Origin: Russula earlei
Lineage: Eukaryota > Basidiomycota > Agaricomycetes > Russulales > Russulaceae
NCBI GenBank assembly: GCA_025769875.1
Contig: JAGFNK010000136.1
Location: 1 to 64,000, forward strand
DNA length: 64,000 nucleotides
Direction: 5' to 3'
Shown here: in pieces, positions 35,037 to 46,533 of the stretch
Layout of the letters: each line of letters opens with the position of its first letter
Numbering within the stretch: position 1 is the first letter of the stretch
Translations under genes and position numbers: made by a program
The notes under the pieces: model-generated
What the model was told of the DNA's origin: nothing
Database searches by the model: none
Seen by the model: the letters and a program-made list of their open reading frames with translations, nothing else

Positions 35037-35939
35037 CAGTGCCGCCATTGTTGTCCCCATCACGAAAACTGTTCGCGTTTGGCATCATTAGAAAGACCTC
35101 CTTCCCTCTCTTTCCCGGCCACACGCATCCCGGTATTACCGACAGTATACGCATACACTCTTTCCTACCGCATCCTCTCGCCCTGCAGCCCGTCAACGTC
35201 TCTATCTCCTACTTTCTCCTTTTTCTTTTCTCCCTTTTTTTTTTTGATGCATCACATGCATGCTGTACACATACTCAATACTCTCAACATTACCAAAAAC
35301 TGGGGCTCTCGTCTTCCGTTATACACATACATTACGACTTCTTCGCCCGACATCTGCCATGCCATAACTAACTTTCAAAAAAGGTCAAATTGGGAGGTTG
35401 GAGCCTCCATCGAGGCATTTAACATTTGAAGTCGAATCCCAGGCGCAAGTTGGCCAGCCACATACTGAGCACACGGGATGACAGTTTCGAAGCGATCGTG
35501 CATTTTTCGATTACGAGATCACAATGCGCCCCGCCGCTTCATCGCATCATCGCATCGCATCGCATCATGCACCGTCGTTCGTTTCTATGCACCGTACTGC
35601 ACGGCACAGCATAATCAGCACCGGAGAGGTGAAGGGTGGTGAGAGGGAGGGACGCTGGGCCAGTGAGAATTCGATCCGCCTCCCCGCAACATCGTTCCTC
35701 CGGGCTGCACCTAAACATAAACATCCCCCCCCCCGCCCATATGAGAGAAGGTACCACAAACCCCAAGGAGAGGGCGCTTCCTTTTTTTTTTTGAAGAAAA
35801 AAAAAATAGGGTGATATAGACCGGAAAGAGATCGTTCCGAAGAACTTTTAGTCGGAGTGGTGGAAGTGACTCAAATAAATGATGATATTGCGCTATGTCT
35901 TTTGCATGTGACTTTGCAAGCCATGTTTCTTCATTTCAT
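35037..35939. other. Intergenic, convergent gene ends
   Basis: About 0.9 kb between the 3' ends of the PHO80-like gene and an unknown gene. It contains several homopolymer runs (T10 near 35236, C9 near 35728, T10/A10 pair at 35782-35807) and a GCATC tandem at 35543-35565. No coding signal is supported. Confidence 0.5.
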
Positions 35940-37040
35940 TCATTTCATGGGAATCTCACAATCCGACGGTGCTACTGTTCCGTTCTGGGAGCGTGAACTC
36001 TCGGAAGCCCCTCGTTTCGCCGGGCCCGCAGGTCTCTGCGAATCGTGGCGTTAGAAAAGTTGAACAGAGAAAACAGTACTCACCGCAATCCGACGCGGCT
36101 TGCGGCCAATCCCACGATCAAGAGGGCCAGGTCCAAATGCATCTTCCAGTCGCTCCGCCCACATCCGCTCTCTAGGCTGCCGCGGACGAACTTCGGCCCT
36201 CCAGCCATCCGTGCCACCCCCCGGTGGTGGTGGGTCTCGCCCCGTATCAGCGGGAAGTAAGTCTCTCAAAGTGCGGCGAATGTCCGCCTTGGCTCGTGCC
36301 TCGAATGATGGATTGTGCCACCACAGAGAGCTCCCATCGTTTCTCTCGACGCCCTCGCCTTTATTGGGAGTGGGCAGGTGGTGGGATAGTGAAAAGTCGA
36401 ATAGAATGGGAACGGCACCAAGGTCTGTGATGGTCTCGGAAGGTCGCACAGAGCGAGAATTCAAATGAGAGGGATGAAGGGCGACCGGGTCCTGAACTTT
36501 GACATTCGCTTTTTCTTGTAGTGTGGCTCCTGCCGAGATACTACCTTGGGATCTTTTTTCCGGAGTTGATGTCCTCAGCTTGGCTTTGGAGAACGGTTTC
36601 AAGAGGGAGGAGGGTGCAAGCCGCGCTATTGGCTTGAAGCGAGCACGTGCCTCATGAGAGCTCGGTCGTACGTGCCTTAACATCACAATGTCGTTGTCAT
36701 CCTCACCCATCGCTATGGGATCGGGAGAAGAAGCAGATGATGGTAATTTCTGAGGCCGGTGAACTGCACCTTGTTCACTTGCGGAGAGGGTTCTCGGGAG
36801 GACACTTGACGTTTCCTGTTTGATGGACGCGCCACTATCGCGGCGCATTTGGGAGTAGAGGTCGGCAAGAGACGTGATTGTCCCTTGGGTGGGACCTGGA
36901 ACAGTCGAGCTTGGGACTCGCGCGGCAATCTTCGCACGTTTCTGTTCCACCCGTTCCTGAGCCTCGTGAAGCTGCGAGACATTCACGCTACGAGGTGAAG
37001 AGTTCCATTTACGCTTGGTGGGTATGCTGGAAGTCCGCAT
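35940..37040 (-). CDS. Unknown basic, Ser/Pro-rich protein
   Basis: I do not recognise this 350-residue protein. Exons (minus) are 37040-36084 and 36035-35940; the join follows a clean GTGAGT donor and TTCGCAG acceptor in phase. The start at 37040 (MRTSSIPTKRKWN) is chosen because no ATG precedes it in frame. The frame is open for about 110 bases upstream, so an unseen 5' exon is possible. A short helical stretch (NVSQLHEAQERVEQKRAKIA) lies near residues 20-40. The best conserved-looking part is at about 205-270, with VPILFDFSLSHHLPTP, SSLWWHNPSFEARAKADIRR and TLRDLLPADTG, which may be a small folded domain. The rest looks disordered. Its upstream side abuts the CpG-free block. Confidence 0.55.
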
Positions 37041-37189
37041 TCCCAACACAGAGCTGCTGAGGACCTCTGCTGGTGCTTGAAGAGGGTGCACGGCCTTGTT
37101 TGGGTTCTCATCTGGTTTGAGAGATGGTAGGGAAAGAGCAAACGATGTGGTGGAAGGTTCTGAGGGAATTGAGCCAGATTTTTTTTATT

Positions 37190-37993
37190 TAAATTCCGAT
37201 GGGCTTACCTGAATAAATCTTCTGGGGCAGGCCATGATCTGCAAAAGAATTGCCTGGAGGTGGGATCATCAGCAAAGAGAGAGTTGTTGAGAAAGCATTT
37301 TCAAAGACAGATGGCAACAAGTGGAATATGGTCATAAACAACAATCATGTGATTAGAAAAAAGTGTGGGTGGGTGTGGCCTTTATCCAGAAAGGTGATCT
37401 TCCTCTTGGCACAATAGCAAGAATGCAGAAAATTTACCTTGCATTTCTGTCTGTGTATGGTCTGTCATTGAGATCCATTCCATAAAGACAGGTCCTCAGT
37501 TTGATAATTTGGTGGCATTGTTTGTGATTGTTTGTATTTGTTATGAAAGCTGTGTGGTGTGATCATGACCAAATTCAAACTGTTCTGGAGGTAACCAACC
37601 CAAACTATCCCACCACCCTAAAAGTGAAGAGCTGGCCCAGTCACCTTGTGTCCTGAATGGCCAAGCAATGTCTGATTAATGCTACAGCAACACACCCCAT
37701 CCTCTCTGTCACTTGACATGTTTACTTTTATAAAGGGTTTACACTTCACCAGCTCTCAAATCAAGATGTCTGAACACTGCTAGAATTATTTCTCCCAATA
37801 TTACATCTGTTCCACAAGAATCTGACCAATAGTAATGGCACGACTAGAGAGCATTGTCATTCTTATCATACCTTTGATTATGTGAAAGATATGTATACAT
37901 GAAAGTTCAATCATAAGTGTCATGTACATCAAGTAAGTCTAAAAGACAATGCACTTCAATGTCATTCGAATTCATGTGAACATAATTCTCACC
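37190..37993. other. CpG-depleted AT-rich block
   Basis: About 0.8 kb with no open frame of note and a base composition unlike both flanks. Reading line by line I find only two CpG dinucleotides from 37201 to 37993 (near 37839 and 37967), while TG and CA steps abound. Its right edge coincides with a good minus-strand splice donor (AAG/GTGAGA) directly after the stop codon of the Zn2Cys6 gene. Near its left edge is a minus-strand CAG/GTAAGC. It could be an intron of a 3' UTR, a decayed methylated mobile element, or foreign DNA. Confidence 0.75.
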
Positions 37994-39311
37994 TTAGTGC
38001 AAGAAGTATGTCTTGAGAGCAGATATCTCGCCTACAATGTCCCTTGCCTTTTCCTCGAGTGAGCGTATACGTTCCAGGATACGAGCACCATCTTCAGTGG
38101 ACAAGGTGCTCGGGAAGTTCTCCGCCTCCGCCCCCCTCTCCCAGCCGGTAGACGTCCTCGCAGCGCGGGCGGCCTCCATGAACTCCTCTTCGTCGCTACC
38201 AAACGGGTCGCCTTCGCTATCCTCGTTCCGATCGACACGCACGCGCTTGCTCCCCGAGGCAGACAAAGTCCGGATGCCCGGACCGCGGCTCACCTTGCGC
38301 TTCAGCGTTCTCGTCCCTGCCTGCGCGGCTGGGCCCGTGCTGGAGGATGGGGCTGCGGGGCGTACGTCCGCGGGTGGAGGCGGCGGGCGCGGCCGCTTGC
38401 CGAATGGATGCGAGGTGCGTGTATCAGGTACTTGAGCATCGGACTCTGGTGTGCCGGCGGTCACGTCCTTCCGCGGCTTGGCAACGTGTGAGCATGCAAC
38501 GCGGCGCTCCTTGCAAGGAAGACAGGCGCGTCCCTCCTTTCCAACGCAACTGCGACCTCGCCTTGCGCACAAATCACAAGGAACGGGTCGTCTCCTCACA
38601 CCATCGGCGAGTTCTCCTTCCTGAAAGTAGGGGTTATAAACCGTTCCCGCTGGTCACGGGCGGGATTGCTGACCTGAAGCTCATCGTGGTCCTTAACAGT
38701 CGTGCTCGAGTGAGTACGGCGATGACCGAACCGAAATGATTGCACGCACTTCCGGAACCGGACTAGCCTTTACGATGCTCTCGACTTGGGCCTCCGTTTT
38801 CTGGACCTTCTCTCCGTTCGGCTTTTCAGCTGCGATCGGTGGCACGGACGTAGTCGTGTCAATTTCGCCCTCAGCATCTGTGCTGTCGTTCACCGTTGCT
38901 ATGTAGTCCGCGTCTTCAGTGCTCCCTGGTGTGCGACCGTGTTGTTCGACACTTTTCAGACCTTCTACTGACTTGCGGAGTCGGTCATAAATTATTTCCG
39001 CTTCTTTCTTACGGCCCAAAGCCTTCTTCTCCCTCTCAAGGAGCTCGCCGGTCGGCGCCTCTGGGAAACCAACGCTCTTGAGTATGCTACGGTACTCGCT
39101 CTGAACAATAGAGAAGGCAGAAGTCAGATGGGATACGAATGAACGACTGACGAAGACTTGCCCATTGCTTATCCATGTCGCATAACCAAACGACCCATGC
39201 ACGGAGATGCTCGGGCTTGTTTTCGGGCTGAAGAGCCAAGGAATCCTCAAGGAATCCTAATTCTGTGCCAATGCGGTGTAGGTTCCGGGAGTCAGGAGTT
39301 GGAGATGCCAT
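37994..39311 (-). CDS. Protein with an internal Zn2Cys6-like cysteine cluster and coiled coil
   Basis: A 381-residue protein in four exons (minus): 39311-39162, 39100-38750, 38691-38674 and 38620-37994. The middle carries CX2CX6CX7CX2CX6C (CDLCARRGRSC then CLPCKERRVAC) at about 184-209, which matches the fungal Zn2Cys6 spacing but lies centrally rather than at the N-terminus. It is preceded by EGELADGVRRRPV and followed by Lys/Arg/Pro-rich and acidic segments. The C-terminal 35 residues form a coiled coil (ILERIRSLEEKARDIVGEIS). The N-terminal 130 residues are helical (GTELGFLEDSLALQPENKPE). Intron 39101-39161 has a GC donor (GCAAGT). An 18-nt exon (DHDELQ) is inferred from frame and flanking splice sites. 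Probably a DNA-binding regulator; the target is unknown. Confidence 0.7.
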
Positions 39312-41920
39312 ATTATTTTTTTAAGGGATCGGGAATCGGCCGCTGAATCAAAAGAGAACCTGCTCTGTGGAAATAGGGGACAAAGCTCGGAAGAGGGGGG
39401 GCGGCAGCGAAAGGCAGAATGAAGGGCGAGAGACCGGAAATACCCAAAACCGATCGCTGCGGGTTGAGGGGGAGCGGGTTTTTTGAGTAATGTTGTTGAT
39501 CAACCGCTGGACTCGAATCTTGTTGGACGTCGAGCGCTTCTCGCTGCCGACGGCTAACTTGGAAGAGCGAACTCGCGAACCACTAAAATCTATCTTTCGG
39601 TTTCACGCGGCGCGGGCCTCCCTTTCGGCCCGCCGAATGCGGTATCTCTCCCCCGCCGCCACTCCGCCGCACCTCCGGACCGCAAGCGAAAGAGCCGTCA
39701 TGACCGTAACGGGGCTGCAGCGTGACCTGCCTGCGTATCGCCGGTACTCGGTGTTCGGGTCGGCCGTTCGCGCGTTGACGCCCCAACTTCCGTATCTTTG
39801 ATGGACACTGACTTGATCATCACCACTCACTCGGAATTCTAGAGTGACGACGATCTACTCCCTCAGATCGTCGGCTCGCTCAGTCCCCGCAGTACATCCG
39901 ACGGGTGGCGTATCTGCCCAAGCGTCGCTCCTCCGTGATGCGCCTACTGTACATCGAACCAGGGGACATTCGATAAATGCCGCGGAGGCGTCCTGGATAT
40001 GTCCATATTCCTCGTTCGGGCCCTCGCGGTAATAGGGTGCCCCTTCAACGCGTGTCGCATAGCGTCACCCTAACTCCGAAAGGCACAAAGCCATTCACGA
40101 GTTTCACCCCTCCTTTGAAATTAGTAATCTATCAACTTCGCCCTTGATGTCGGTGAGGTGATATATTTTCAGGAGTACGACCATGGTCATAGTTGCAGTT
40201 TCTCTTACTTTGGAGGTGTGGTTTATCCCCGTCCCGTTGTCGGGTTGCAACGGCGCTATGTAGATCCATGCATTCAGGACAAACACAGAGTATAATGTTC
40301 TCCTTTCAAGAAATCGTGAATACATTCACATTGGTGTCCACTTTTTCTTCCAGGATCAAAAGTGAAGCTAATAGTGAAACAGTGGACATTTTGTCCGAGT
40401 CGGCTTACTTGGCCGTTCGGTTAGTGGGTAGACAATTGTAAGGTGACTGTACGCCGCCATTATAAATTTGCCACAGCCAAAAGAGTGGGACCGGTCATTT
40501 TTCAAAGGATGGGCACAGCACGACTTAATCGTGTGGTCGACGCCTATCAGGGGGACAGATGCGCCGACGCATTATTTCAGGATGGATCCTATCGTCAGAG
40601 TGCAGGTAGCGCAGAGTATGTTGGACTACAGTGCCAGTGTACTTAACATACAACGGCGACGTGAGCTTCGGGCCGCAGTTGTGGGGATAGTCCCGAACTC
40701 CCTCCTGACGGGAGCTCCACTTGCATCCATGGGAGCTGGGAACCGGTTTCGGCGCTGCTTCGAAGAATATTCGCCAACTTCGTACCCAGCAGGGTGCGCT
40801 TTCCCTTCCACGATAGCAGATATCTGATAGCCTATCGAGGCATCGTCCTTATCGAACCGCATCCGGGAGATGGGAAACGGCGGGGAAAGCCTTGGGGACT
40901 GCACACTCACCACCACAAGCACGCAAGACGAGTTCTGCATTTCAAGGCCTATCGGTAGAGTCTTCAACTTGACAACTTGGCCTAGCGCCTAACCTTGAGT
41001 ATGGTCGCCCAGACGGGTCGGACCTAGCCGTTTACCCCTCCATCCAGAGAATCGCGTCACCACTGCTCGATGCCTCCTTGGTGACCCACCACCCATGGAC
41101 CGGATATCCCAGATAGCATCCACGACGATGGACTTGAAAACTGTTCAACCCTCGCCAGATACTGACCCAGAACATCAGCGTTGCGGGCGACTGGTGGAAG
41201 CCCTAGAGAATGAATGTAGCCCTATACGCACTAAGCAGTCACGGGGATGATCACGAAGGTCGTCGTGGACAAAACAGTCACGATGACAACAAGCTCGGAC
41301 AGCTAAATCTGGTGCACGCGATCAGAGACGAGTATGTGGATGTCACTTCGAGTCATGCACCTGGGGAAATTACGAAACATCCGGTGCTGCTTTGGTCATG
41401 CGCTTCACACAGCACGGAACTGTGGCACAAATGGGACTACATTTCTGGGACCGGAAAATGCAGGGGAAGAGGGAAAGTGCACCTCTTGTCCACTTCGTTG
41501 ACCAGGTGCGGCAGAATCGTCAGACAATCCCTCGCAACAATCAAGGGTGTATCTTCTTGTAGAAACGCTGCGAAAATAGACCAGAGTTGGAACCCCGATC
41601 GCTGGCGATGGAGATCACCAGAGCCACACAACGCGCCCCAACCCCTATGAGATTTGTGGCTTTAGGGCCAAATATTTCTCCTGGAAACCAAGAACCTGGA
41701 GAATGTACTTTATGTCTTTTCCAGCCTTGGAGCTCGCTTGGACTGCGGGTGTGAGGGGGAAGGTCGCAGCTCGGCGAAAGCCGAAAATGAATTGGCCGGC
41801 CAACCACAAATCTTAACTCCAATGCGAGTGTGAGACCCGTTTTAGCCTCCCCTCCGCCCTCTCTCGTCGTCGCAGTCGACACCGCTATAATCACCATTCA
41901 CTGCTAAAATTCGACCAGAA
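39312..41920. other. Long stretch without a supported gene
   Basis: About 2.6 kb. Several open frames of 60-150 codons overlap on both strands near 39490-39800, 40190-40830 and 41210-41650. None has a recognisable motif, splice continuity or neighbour-like codon use. The last 150 bases form the pyrimidine-rich promoter of the DUF2433 gene. Confidence 0.45.
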
Positions 41921-44254
41921 ATGCAACAACCAACCTCCCGACCTGCCTCCACTTCAACCCGCCTTGGTCCTAGTCCTCGTCCTTACCAGGTCAACACTCA
42001 AACAAAAGTCATTGACACCGTCCATGGTAGAATACTCTGCATTGCTGATATCCGGGGTCGTCTTTCTTCCTTGAATGACCTGGCTCGTGAAGAAAATGCA
42101 AAGGCCATTATCCACACAGGAGACTTTGGCTTCTTTGGTCCGTCTATCCTCCTTTTTCTTTCTCCTGACGCCGACCACTCGTTGGGCAGAGGCAACCAGC
42201 GTCGACCGCATACACGATCGAACTCTCCGTCACCTAACGATGTACTCTCCTTTAATACCCAGTGCACAGCGCCATCACTTGCTTTCTCCTGAGAATTCGG
42301 CCGCGACAATTCGTCAAACTGTGACCATCTCTATGTTGTCCGAATTCCCGCTCCTCTTGGCTAGTCAGATCAAGCTTCAGGTGCCGGTCTATACCGTTGC
42401 AGGCGCATGCGAGGATATTCTCGTTCTTGAGAAGCTGCGCACCGGCACATACGACGTTGAGAATTTGCACCTCATCGATGAGGCCACAACTCGTTGTCTC
42501 GATATTGGCGGAATCAAGCTACGGCTCCTTGGTATTGGTGGAGCCTTTGTTCCTCACAAGATGTTTGACAATGGGGAGGGAAATGCCACAATCGCCGGGG
42601 GTAACGGCACCATCTGGACTACGGCACTCCAAATTGGCGAGCTAGTTGATACCGCCCAGCGCGTCTTTGACCCTACAGAAACCCGCCTCCTCATCACCCA
42701 CGCTAGCCCTGGCCGTGAAGGTATCATTGCGTCTCTTGCTCTTGTCCTCAAAGCAGACCTTACCATCTCGGCCGGCCTTCATTTCCGCTACGCCTGTTCA
42801 TGGAATGAGTTTAGTGTCCAGGCGGACTATGATGACTTCAGGAGCAAGCTGCGCAATGGAAGGGATGCGTTTTACCGTGTTTGGGAGTCCGTCAAGTCAC
42901 AGGTGGACGCCGTCATTGACGAAAATCAACGTGTGCTTCTCCACAAGGCCTTGTCTGTTGTCGATCGTGTGCCACTGACGATAGGTCAGCCTGCTCCCGG
43001 AGGGGGACCCCCTGCAGCAGAAGACACTGCGTGGAAGAATTGCTGGAATTGGAATTTGTGTGATGCGGCGTACGGTTCTCTCGTCCTTGACATCAAGGAG
43101 GGTCGTGTTAGTGCCGAGCTCAGAAGTCAAGGTGGGTTACCAGATCCTTAGTTTCTTCCACACTGATACGCTACGCCTAGGCTTCAATTACGCATATCGT
43201 CGTTCTGCAACGCCAACTACTCAGCCCACACCAACATCCACCAAGCCTCCCCTGCCGCCACAGATCACATCGATTACTCCTATCAAGGCGCAAACACCGG
43301 CTCCTGCTGCGGAGAAGGCAACGCCACAGGAGGCTGACGTACCATCCCGTACCCATGCTTTACCTCCCACTTCCGAGCCCGCATCCGGGAAAGAGACGCC
43401 GCCTGCCACCAAGGTGAACGGTAGTGACTCGACAACATCCACTCCTGGCTCTGCCGAGAAAGAGAAGGACAAAGGCGACCGCGAGAAATCGGAGAGAAAC
43501 AAGCCTAAAAGGAAGGATCGCAAGGATCGGGATCACGATCGTGCTGATAAAGACGCGACGCGCGATCTAGACGGCGAAGGCAGCAGCGGTGAGAGGAAAG
43601 ACGACTCCGTGACGATGGCGACGGCGCCTCCCAAACCCAAATTAGAATTGACTGGCTCCTCCGCCCCGGGTTCCGATACCGGCCCGGTGAGCCCACGCAC
43701 GGACAGCGCAGGTGCTCGCACACCAACAAGCCGCAAGCAGCCTCGAAACCCTTGGACCCTTTTCGTACGCCTACCAAACCCCACAAGCGAGCCAGAGTTA
43801 CGCGAATTTTTCGGAGAGGCGAAGGCTGGCGTACGTGTTTTTGTCCATATTCCGACTCGTGCTGCCACTCGAGATGTCAGGCTTACGTGCGGTTTGTCAC
43901 ACTGTACAGATAACGCGAGTAAATTTCCCTGGTCCGGTTAGCGGGCGCGAACGTAAGATTGCCTACGTCGAGTTCGGTGACGAGGTAGCCATGAAAGCTG
44001 GGCTCGAAAAGCATGCCGAGGTACACTGCCTTCGTTCGTGACTGGAGCCTTCTGACTCTGCATCACCTCAGAAATTAAACGACGGTGTGCCGGAAGTAGT
44101 GCGATCTGACCCTCGCAGCTCGCGCGACCACGGTGGTTATCGTGGATTCCGTGGTAGAGGACGTGGGGGCCCTGGCGGAGGATTCGCTGCCCGTGGCTTG
44201 TCTTCTGCCGGGTTAGTAAGGGGTGGTGCACCGAAAACAAATGGAGACACATAA
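41921..44254 (+). CDS. DUF2433 phosphoesterase-like protein with RRM-like region and RGG tail
   Basis: A 700-residue protein in five exons: 41921-42137, 42190-43131, 43181-43830, 43910-44020 and 44072-44254. Residues 25-385 match DUF2433, a fungal family with a calcineurin-like metallophosphoesterase fold: RILCIADIRGRLSSLNDLA, IIHTGDFGFFEATSVDRIHD, VYTVAGACEDILVLEKL and LLITHASPGREGIIASL. The GDFGFF, THASPGREG and downstream His residues are the likely metal-site region. A 190-residue Lys/Glu/Pro-rich linker follows, then a compact RRM-like segment at about 573-645 (PWTLFVRLPNPTSEPELREF and RKIAYVEFGDEVAMKAGLEK). The Gly/Arg-rich tail (YRGFRGRGRGGPGGG) suggests RNA binding. All four joins restore continuous family sequence. 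The cellular role is not established. Confidence 0.85.
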
Positions 44255-45242
44255 AATGAGATCACATCGAATTTTTTGCTCGTTATCGCTTTTCACACTT
44301 TCTGTCGCACTCTACATCGATCTTACGCGCTGTCAGGGGTTTATGTTTTAGGGACCAGTACAGTTGCTACATTTCAATATGTCTATATGCTCGAGCCTTC
44401 ATGCTTCACACACACCGATCAACACGCCACCCGTTTCTGGTTGATTGGATCCCTATTTGTTCGAAACTGAACTGTAGGTGTCTCATTTCGATACTGTGGC
44501 CGGGGCTGTGTACGATAGTCGCGATGTTTCAGGTACGAACCCTCATCCACACCGATTCTTTCTTATTCAAGTGCCCGCATGTAAAGAAATTAAAACTGGG
44601 CATCTCCCACAATTGAGGTGGGCGAAAGATAGGGAAAATGTGTCGAAACAGCCTGACTCAGCGGTGTGCTGTGTGGTTGTGTGGCGGGACTCCAGAATGT
44701 CTCACATGCGGTTTGAGACGAGCAACTCGGGAGGGGGGGTGTCAATTTCAGTATAACAATGCCGTTCATTGTGCACCTCGTTCCTCTGAATGATCGATCT
44801 CACTTTGTCGATGTCTCACGCGTGGGCTCCGTTCCGTGACCTAACTCGGGCACGAGTTGCATAGAGCCTTCAGTCCGCTCGGACACCGACCTCTCTGGTG
44901 GTAGCCGGTAGCAAAGACTCGGAGTAGTGGAGATACAGCAGACGGTACCATGCATAATAACAAGCTTGTTGTTTAGCGTTCGGTGCAGTGACGTCGGGAG
45001 GGCAGATCACTTTTGTGAGAGGTAGAGTGCGCGTCGGGACATGAAACCTACTCAGGCCCACGCGGACAAAGAGCCAACTTCGTGTCGCATCCACAAATAC
45101 AGCAGAATAAAACACGACGAGTTATAAGTCGCTTACGCGGGGGGTCACCACCGCACACAGAAACATTCCTACATATCTTATTGCCCGCAACTTTTCGTTT
45201 CATTTTATTTTGCACCCGTCTTCCCAGGTTACCAGCAGCGTA
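44255..45242. other. Intergenic without a supported gene
   Basis: About 1 kb between two plus-strand genes. Only short open frames are present; there is no motif or repeat. Confidence 0.5.
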
Positions 45243-45752
45243 ATGCCACACACTTACTTTCTACAACCGGACGGCAAACGTCGCAGGGCTGAGCTCTTAG
45301 ACGCCGACGACCCTGGCAACCCATCCGAACAGGCGAGCGTCACTTCCAGTGAAGAAAATAACGGGTTCTATGCCGAATGGGAAGATAAGTCGGTCTTCGA
45401 CTGGGATGCCATGTCCACGATCCAGGCATCTATAGACTCCGAGTTATCTGCATCGCACGACGCGCTGGACCGCCCACAATATCAGAAGCGGCAGAGGGTA
45501 GACACGTTCGTCGAGGCCTCCAACAGAACGAGGGCCTGGGTAACATGGCATACGAAGCACAAAGGGGATCCGCACACCCACGAAGCTGATCGTTATAGCG
45601 CACGGCGGATCAAACTGGAGGAGAGGCGCCGTCGGGTGAAAGAAGGCTTGCCCCTGCACGAGCGATCAGCAGAAGAGGGAGATGACGTCATAGACGCGGA
45701 GGAAGACGAGGACAATGACAACGGGGAGAGGGAGAGGGATGGTGACGAGTGA
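45243..45752 (+). CDS. Small charged protein of unknown function
   Basis: A single uninterrupted frame of 169 codons starting MPHTYFLQPDGKRRRAEL. I do not recognise it. The protein is hydrophilic and strongly charged. A middle part has some aromatic content (FYAEWEDKSVFDWDAMSTIQ), followed by a basic helical stretch (ARRIKLEERRRRVKEGLPLH) and a nearly pure Asp/Glu tail. The mixed charge looks like a nuclear or chromatin-linked disordered protein (inference). It has no intron, unlike most neighbours, so it could also be one exon of a longer gene. Confidence 0.5.
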   Translation: MPHTYFLQPDGKRRRAELLDADDPGNPSEQASVTSSEENNGFYAEWEDKSVFDWDAMSTIQASIDSELSASHDALDRPQYQKRQRVDTFVEASNRTRAWVTWHTKHKGDPHTHEADRYSARRIKLEERRRRVKEGLPLHERSAEEGDDVIDAEEDEDNDNGERERDGDE

Positions 45753-46533
45753 AATTGAAGATGGGTCAGAGGGCGAGACCATGCTAGTTGAGGTAACGTG
45801 GAGGGCGCAATGACACATATCACAGATGTTGACTCGGGCATGGACAAGGTGCAAACAGACAAAAATGTTATGCACTCTACTGCCTGCATTTATGCTGCCT
45901 TGACCTTGTGTGTTTTTGGCTCGAAGAGGTATTTCACCTCGAGGCAGCCTGCTGGGACGACGGGAATGATGGTAACCTAGAAAGAATGGTGGCCAGTTGT
46001 CAGTGAGAAGCACTGTAGTCTATCTATGCAAAGAACAGAACACCTAGATGGCCCTGAGAACGAAACATCAGCATGTTGACAGTGATGGGCAGATGGATGA
46101 TCGCTTGTGGCTGTGGCTGTCACAGCAATCGCATGCACGTGATCAACGAGCGTCGTCGTTATTACGTACGTTAGAGAACCAATTGTTAGCCATGACATGG
46201 CAGTTAGGCAGAGGGAACAGGGGACACACACAAGGAACAGAAAACCGAGAGACTTTTGGCCCCTGCTCGATCTGAAGTTCATTCGTACACTCCTTGTTGG
46301 TTACCCTGTATCTGGATCAGTCAGCTCTCTTTCGGTTTGTTCGTCCTCGATTCAGCGGCGCTGTATCCAATGCTGTGACGTGGGCGCCAGGGGCATTTAG
46401 GTTATCGCCTTGAACAGAACGGAAAGACGGGCCAACGGAGAATCTGACAGAATGCTATTTCATCTCTCATTTTCGTATTTGGAGCTGTTCTGGGTCAACG
46501 TCGGCGCCCTTCCCACCATCAGTTCATGTCTTC
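45753..46533. other. Intergenic without a supported gene
   Basis: About 0.8 kb upstream of the ECM3-like transporter gene. No coding signal, RNA gene or repeat is visible. Confidence 0.5.

Noticed and set aside
40193..40827. Possible small genes in the 39.3-41.9 kb spacer
   Set aside because: Open frames overlap on both strands, lack motifs and lack linked exons; they look like chance frames.
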